The position numbers were made by a program, and so were the translations under genes. Positions 42,782-46,333 of a DNA stretch of 46,333 nt are shown piece by piece. Position 1 is the stretch's first letter. Each line of letters opens with the position of its first letter. This DNA is from Helicobacter saguini (GTDB lineage Bacteria; Campylobacterota; Campylobacteria; Campylobacterales; Helicobacteraceae). The DNA is taken from positions 1-46,333 of the forward strand of contig NZ_JRMP02000020.1 of the NCBI RefSeq assembly GCF_000762875.2. Direction: 5' to 3'. The notes under the pieces are model-generated. The model searched no databases. It worked only from the letters and a program-made list of their open reading frames with translations, and was not told the DNA's origin.

Positions 42782-44032
42782 ATGAGAAAATTAATTGTAG
42801 TTTGTTTAATATTTTGCCTTATAAAATTAGCCGCTAGGGAGCAAACCATCTCGCCGCTGCCTGTCCCAACGCAAGAAGTAATAAGCCTTTCAGTTAAAAA
42901 ATGCTCCAAAGGCTGCCTTAAAAAATTGATTGAAGAGGATTATTTTTTTAGCTTTCTAAGCGAGTTTAACGACATAAAAGATTCTAATTTAGAATCTATT
43001 TTTAATGAATTAGCAAGCAAATTTGACATTTACACGCCGCCTACTAGCAGCCTTGCAACACTTGAGATAGATTCTAAAAGTGGCGTTAGGGTCGCACTCC
43101 TTATGCCGCAAAAAAGCATTGGGCGATATTCTGTGACTAGCGCTGACTCGCTACTTTTGTATCTTATTTCGCGAGGCGATGACTTTGAGTTTGGCGCATT
43201 TGATTCTATAAATGAGGATGTGGATAACCTTAAAAACGCCTATAATGCGGCAAGCAGCGCTGGGTTTAATGTGATTATTGCGATTTTAACGCCAAAGGGC
43301 GTGACAAATTTGCTTTCTAGCACGGATATTACCACGCCGCTATTTATCCCGAGTGTGAATAAGAAGCAAGCAGGCGAGTTTAGCGAGAGTAAAAATGTCT
43401 TTTTTGGGGGCATTGACTATGATAAGCAGCTAGATATGATTGTGAGCGTGGCGGAGGGCAAGGGGGCGAATGTCATTAGCCTAAATGATGATGGTAGCAT
43501 TGGCAAAATGCTTGGCAATTCGCTAAAAACAAAGTCAAAAAGAATTATTTTTAATATGAATATAGATACTAAAACTTCGAATAATTTTAAGGAAATAGTT
43601 CCAAAATTTAGAAGTAATATAAAAAGTTCTATCGTTGTGCTAAACACTTCGGTGATAAAATCTGGGCTAATTGTCCCACAAATTGGCAATACAAACACAA
43701 TGCCTATTGCCTTTCTATCAACGCAGATAAACTACAATCCATCCTTGCTAAATCTTATGCCAAAAGAGGACGCGGAAAAAATGTTTGTGATTAGTGCGAT
43801 AAATCCTAGTATTGATTCTAAGATTTTGGCGTTTGGGGAGCTTATGAGTGCGGATGTGCTGTATGATTGGGTCAATTATGCGACTGCATTAAGCCTTGAT
43901 GTTTTTTTATCAAAAAGTAGCAAGAGACACAAACGCTTTTTTGAAGAGAATCTAAATGGCAATCAAGTCGAATATAATGATAGATTCTATGGCGCAAAAG
44001 ATTTCCACTTTGTGCCTGTGAAGTTGAAGTAG
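42782..44032 (+). CDS. Periplasmic type 1 binding-fold protein
   Basis: A 416-aa exported protein (signal peptide MRKLIVVCLIFCLIKLAA). From ~100 it has features of the type 1 periplasmic-binding fold seen in LpoA/LppC-like and leucine-binding proteins: VRVALLMPQKSIGRYSVTSADSLLLYLISRG, FNVIIAILTPKGVTNL, TPLFIPSVNKK, NVFFGGIDYDKQL, SSIVVLNTSV and MPIAFLSTQINYNPSLL. A Cys-x3-Cys pair (KKCSKGCLKK) lies near 40. No transporter genes are adjacent, so it may work as a sensor or a regulator of an envelope enzyme. AGAGAAG precedes the ATG. The assignment is by fold pattern only. Confidence 0.65.
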   Translation: MRKLIVVCLIFCLIKLAAREQTISPLPVPTQEVISLSVKKCSKGCLKKLIEEDYFFSFLSEFNDIKDSNLESIFNELASKFDIYTPPTSSLATLEIDSKSGVRVALLMPQKSIGRYSVTSADSLLLYLISRGDDFEFGAFDSINEDVDNLKNAYNAASSAGFNVIIAILTPKGVTNLLSSTDITTPLFIPSVNKKQAGEFSESKNVFFGGIDYDKQLDMIVSVAEGKGANVISLNDDGSIGKMLGNSLKTKSKRIIFNMNIDTKTSNNFKEIVPKFRSNIKSSIVVLNTSVIKSGLIVPQIGNTNTMPIAFLSTQINYNPSLLNLMPKEDAEKMFVISAINPSIDSKILAFGELMSADVLYDWVNYATALSLDVFLSKSSKRHKRFFEENLNGNQVEYNDRFYGAKDFHFVPVKLK

Positions 44033-44095
44033 ATTCCACGCATCAAATATAGTTCATGGGAAGTTTGTTAATAATTATACACGTTAAGGAATAAA

Positions 44096-45273
44096 GTGAA
44101 ACAGAAAGCAAAAATAAACATAGTAGATTGGTGGAAAAGCCTTAGTGACGCGGACTTTTATGATAATTATTTTATAAAACTTTTAAGTCAAAAATACGAA
44201 GTTATCCGCTCAAATAACCCCGATTTTTTATTTTTTAGCCACGGCGGAAATAGCCATCTTGACTACAAATGCGTGCGGATTTTTTTCACAGGCGAGAATA
44301 TTCGGGCTGATTACAACATCGCTGATTATAGCATTGACTTTGATTTTATGGAGTTTGGCGATAGACATTTGCGGCTGCCGCTACCTTTTTGTGAGTATAA
44401 ATATGATTTTGGTGCGAGATTTAGTGATAAAAGAAGCGAATTTTGTAGCTTTTTAGTGAGTAACAGCAATCGTTTTGCTACTTTTCGTAACACTTTTTTC
44501 CACAAATTAAGCAAGTATAAAAAGGTAGATTCTGGTGGAAAATACGCAAATAACATTAATTACCGCGTGGAAAATAAGGTTGAATGGCTAAAAAAATACA
44601 AATTTAATATATGTTTTGAAAATTCTAGCTATCCGGGATATTTGACTGAGAAAATCTTTGATGCGTTTGCGGCTGGGTGTGTGCCGATATATTGGGGCGA
44701 TACGAGTTTGCGTTGTTATAAAATGCCAGATTCTATAACTTTAGATTCTAACAAGTTAGAAAATATAGAATCTAATACTGCGTTTTTATCTAAAAATCAT
44801 AATAATATTTTAGAATCTAATTGCAATTACCCCCCCCCCCCGTTTTAAACGTCAAAAGTGAAATAAATATGCAAATTCCGCGTATAAATCCGCAAGATTT
44901 AGAATACATTTTAAACCCAAAGGCGTTTATAAACGCGCATGATTTTCCTACTTTGGATGACTTGGTAGATGAGGTAAAACGCCTTGATAGCGATACTTTG
45001 GCGTATAAACAAATGCGCGAACAAGATATTTTCCTAAATAATTTTGAGCCTTATAAATATTATGCAAATAAGACTTTTGCGTTTTTAGATTCTATAATTT
45101 CACAAGGGCGTGAATGTGCCTTGCGACGTGGCGTTGGCGCGAAGCTTTATGGGCATGAACGCGATTTGCGTTACGCAAAAATCGTAAATAACGCATACAA
45201 AAAAATCTTTTACAAACCGCGAAATACTTTCCGCTCCTTCCGTAGCGGAATTAAAAATATATTTAAAAAATAA
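44096..45273 (+). CDS. Phase-variable alpha-1,3-fucosyltransferase (GT10), tract OFF
   Basis: Transfers fucose from GDP-fucose to LacNAc-type acceptors, building Lewis-like structures. It follows H. pylori FucT: INIVDWWKSLSDADFYDNYF, RIFFTGENIRADYNIADYSI, FNICFENSSYPGYLTEKIFD near 171-191 and GCVPIYWGD near 198. As sequenced the frame stops at 44848 just after a C12 tract (44830-44841). With 10 or 13 C it would continue to 45273 with NPKAFINAHDFPTLDDLVDE, the conserved C-terminal part, and a basic tail (YKPRNTFRSFRSGIKNIFKK). Intact length ~392 aa. The tract lies in a motif-rich insert (DSITLDSNKLENIES). GTG start five bases after AAGGA. Confidence 0.9.
44830..44841 (+). repeat. C12 contingency tract in the fucosyltransferase gene
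   Basis: Twelve C encoding PPPP. The upstream and downstream FucT frames join at 10 or 13. Confidence 0.92.
45229..45250. repeat. Short inverted repeat at the end of the fucosyltransferase gene
   Basis: TTCCGCT and AGCGGAA separated by CCTTCCGT, encoding the basic RSFRSG tail, followed by an A/T-rich run. It could fold in the mRNA close to the stop codon. Confidence 0.55.
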
Positions 45274-45377
45274 TTTTAGATTCTATGTTTCCACATTTTT
45301 GCTACATTTCTAAACACTATTTTTTGTTACTTTTTATTGCAAAAGTTAGTTTTTCTTATATGATATATAAGGGTTTT

Positions 45378-45393
45378 TAGAATCTAGATTCTA
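45378..45393. repeat. 16-base perfect palindrome TAGAATCTAGATTCTA
   Basis: Fourth copy in the window, between the fucosyltransferase and the winged-helix gene, just upstream of the TTTGCCACA repeats. Confidence 0.85.
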
Positions 45394-45441
45394 TAAAGTC
45401 AACTTTTAAGCAAGGATTTGAGGGCGTTTGAGTGGTTGTGT

Positions 45442-45480
45442 TTTGCCACATTTGCCACAGCTACGACAGATTTTGCCACA
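45442..45480 (+). repeat. Three direct TTTGCCACA repeats (iteron-like)
   Basis: TTTGCCACA at 45442-45450, 45451-45459 and 45472-45480, the first two adjacent and the third about two helical turns away. They end 57 bases before the start of a winged-helix protein and could be its binding sites or replication-initiator iterons. Confidence 0.7.
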
Positions 45481-45508
45481 GGTTATAGCAAATTTAGCCT
45501 ACTAAAAT

Positions 45509-45528
45509 CCTATTTCTATACAAATAGG
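45509..45528 (+). promoter_or_regulatory. Hairpin covering the ribosome-binding site
   Basis: CCTATTT pairs with AAATAGG across a CTATAC loop. The right arm includes the first bases of the AGGAG Shine-Dalgarno (45526-45530) for the ATG at 45538, so the stem could hold translation down. Confidence 0.5.
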
Positions 45529-45537
45529 AGCTTAAAG

Positions 45538-46215
45538 ATGAAAAGCAATTTTAGCATAGATTTAGAGCTTTTATCTAGTCTATCGATAAGTAAAAGTGAA
45601 GCCATAGTTTTAGATATGCTGGATTACATAAACAAAAATCCACATTTTCCTGCGTTTAAAGTTAGCAATGTTAGTTTAAGTGAGCTTTTGCAAATTTCCC
45701 AAAGTCATTTATATAGAATCTTAAAAAAGCTAATTGATAAAGAATTAGTTTATAAAGAATTTAATATCACAAATTTTAGCATTCCAAAGGCTTTTTATCC
45801 GCAAATTAAAGAGTTTCTAAGTGATTATATAGCTAAAAGTAGCGAGATAAAACTAAAGCCTACAACGCTTAAAAAGCTAGATTCTAAGACTATAAACGAA
45901 TTGATTGAATATATTAGTAATTTTAATTATTTGATACTGCCAAAGGCTAAACAAGACTTTATAAATAACTTAGAATCTATGATAGAAAATGATAGCTTAA
46001 GTGTGAATTTAAGGCTATGCAAGGCTAATAGCGAGTTAGTAATAGCTAATCCTAGCGAATTAGATTCTATGAAACTTCAGGCTTTAAAGTATGTAAAAGA
46101 GTTTTTTAATCTGCTATTAGTTAGAATAAATGTAACTAAAAAAGGCTTAATACAACAAATTAAAGAAGTTTATAAAGATAAACTACTAGATTTTATAACC
46201 ACAAACGTTATTTAG
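45538..46215 (+). CDS. Winged-helix DNA-binding protein, plasmid-initiator-like, ending at an in-frame TAG
   Basis: A 225-aa protein of unknown family. Residues ~12-75 look like a winged helix-turn-helix: SISKSEAIVLDMLDYINKNP, VSLSELLQISQSHLYRILKK and LIDKELVYKE. The remainder is helical. I chose ATG 45538, seven bases after AGGAG; the open frame extends upstream to 45418, but that part translates the direct repeats. A stop TAG at 46213-46215 is followed in the same frame by QKDSKALKEFESFANELLEF and a DSK/ESK tail ending at TAA 46327-46329. Direct repeats upstream suggest autoregulation or replication initiation. It might be a plasmid or integrative-element relic. Confidence 0.62.
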   Translation: MKSNFSIDLELLSSLSISKSEAIVLDMLDYINKNPHFPAFKVSNVSLSELLQISQSHLYRILKKLIDKELVYKEFNITNFSIPKAFYPQIKEFLSDYIAKSSEIKLKPTTLKKLDSKTINELIEYISNFNYLILPKAKQDFINNLESMIENDSLSVNLRLCKANSELVIANPSELDSMKLQALKYVKEFFNLLLVRINVTKKGLIQQIKEVYKDKLLDFITTNVI

Positions 46216-46329
46216 CAAAAAGATTCTAAAGCTTTAAAAGAATTTGAATCGTTTGCAAATGAACTGCTAGAGTTTGCGAAACTTGATTCTAAAGAAAACA
46301 TAGAATCTAAAAATGTAGTTTGTAAATAA
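46216..46329 (+). pseudogene. In-frame continuation of the winged-helix gene after TAG
   Basis: From CAA at 46216 the same frame runs 37 codons to a TAA, giving a helical segment with good coding character (KALKEFESFANELLEFAKLD) and an ESK tail. No ribosome-binding site or start codon opens it, so it is either the tail of the gene cut off by a nonsense mutation or a readthrough extension. Confidence 0.5.
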
Positions 46330-46333
46330 TAAA

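Noticed and set aside
44821-45273. Separate 150-aa gene downstream of the fucosyltransferase
   Set aside because: It has no start signals and its NPKAFINAHDF segment is the conserved C-terminal part of FucT; it is the same gene split by the C tract.
45418-45537. Upstream extension of the winged-helix gene
   Set aside because: It translates the TTTGCCACA repeats (CFATFATATTDFATG) and lacks a ribosome-binding site, while ATG 45538 has AGGAG at the right distance.

Overview
The window looks like chromosomal DNA from an AT-rich, enterohepatic-type Helicobacter or a close campylobacterota relative. The grounds are futalosine-pathway menaquinone synthesis (mqnE), the neighbouring panD/ybaB and rppH/lysC pairs, an Hcp-type Sel1-repeat protein, Campylobacter-like NeuB/NeuC and a GT42 sialyltransferase, an H. 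pylori-like fucosyltransferase, and long poly-G/poly-C contingency tracts. I saw no tRNA, rRNA, CRISPR array or complete insertion sequence.

Layout. 1-100: 5' end of a membrane-protein gene (minus). 465-2921 (plus): mqnE, serB, an exported protein. 2988-15289 (minus): Uup-like ABC-F, MsbA-like exporter, di-haem cytochrome c peroxidase, purL, two paralogous antitoxin-like small proteins, an Hcp-like secreted protein and a chemoreceptor. 15667-22335 (plus): PepSY-type membrane protein with candidate Fur sites, TolC-family protein, panD-ybaB-PDZ protein, NodT-type efflux lipoprotein. 22388-27726 (minus): bcp, rpoZ, then two SGNH hydrolases with an MBOAT acyltransferase (wall or glycan O-acetylation). 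27873-32300 (plus): phase-variable sialyltransferase, phase-variable methyltransferase, neuB, neuC. 32421-34525 (plus): rppH, lysC. 34758-39740 (minus): small lipoprotein, SGNH-like protein with a second, phase-variable MBOAT, NodB-type deacetylase. 39741-40250: gene-poor, with an HNH-nuclease remnant. 40251-41225: DUF475/TerC protein. 41266-42540 (minus): outer-membrane protein. 42782-45273 (plus): periplasmic protein and a phase-variable fucosyltransferase. 45538 to the end: a winged-helix protein preceded by short direct repeats and interrupted near its C-terminus by an in-frame TAG.

Two signals stand out. First, the 7-mer AGAATCT/AGATTCT (often inside TAGAATCTA or TTTAGAATCT) is extraordinarily abundant in genes and spacers. 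It clusters into arrays that translate as Asp-Ser-Lys / Ile-Glu-Ser-Lys linkers inserted in or appended to conserved housekeeping enzymes (PurL, LysC, PanD, Uup-like, NodT-type). Its core is GANTC. Second, the phase-variable MBOAT gene carries two long inverted repeats with unrelated arms but a shared G-rich loop (GGGTGGTTGGGTGGG and GGGTGGGCTGGGTGGG) that closely resembles the guanine-quadruplex driving pilin antigenic variation in Neisseria; two armless relatives lie elsewhere in the window.

Four contingency tracts (G12, G12, G14 on the coding strand, C12) control surface-glycan genes. As sequenced, the sialyltransferase is ON and the methyltransferase, second MBOAT and fucosyltransferase are OFF. 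The window thus combines core metabolism with a switchable surface-decoration programme (sialylation, fucosylation, O-acetylation).
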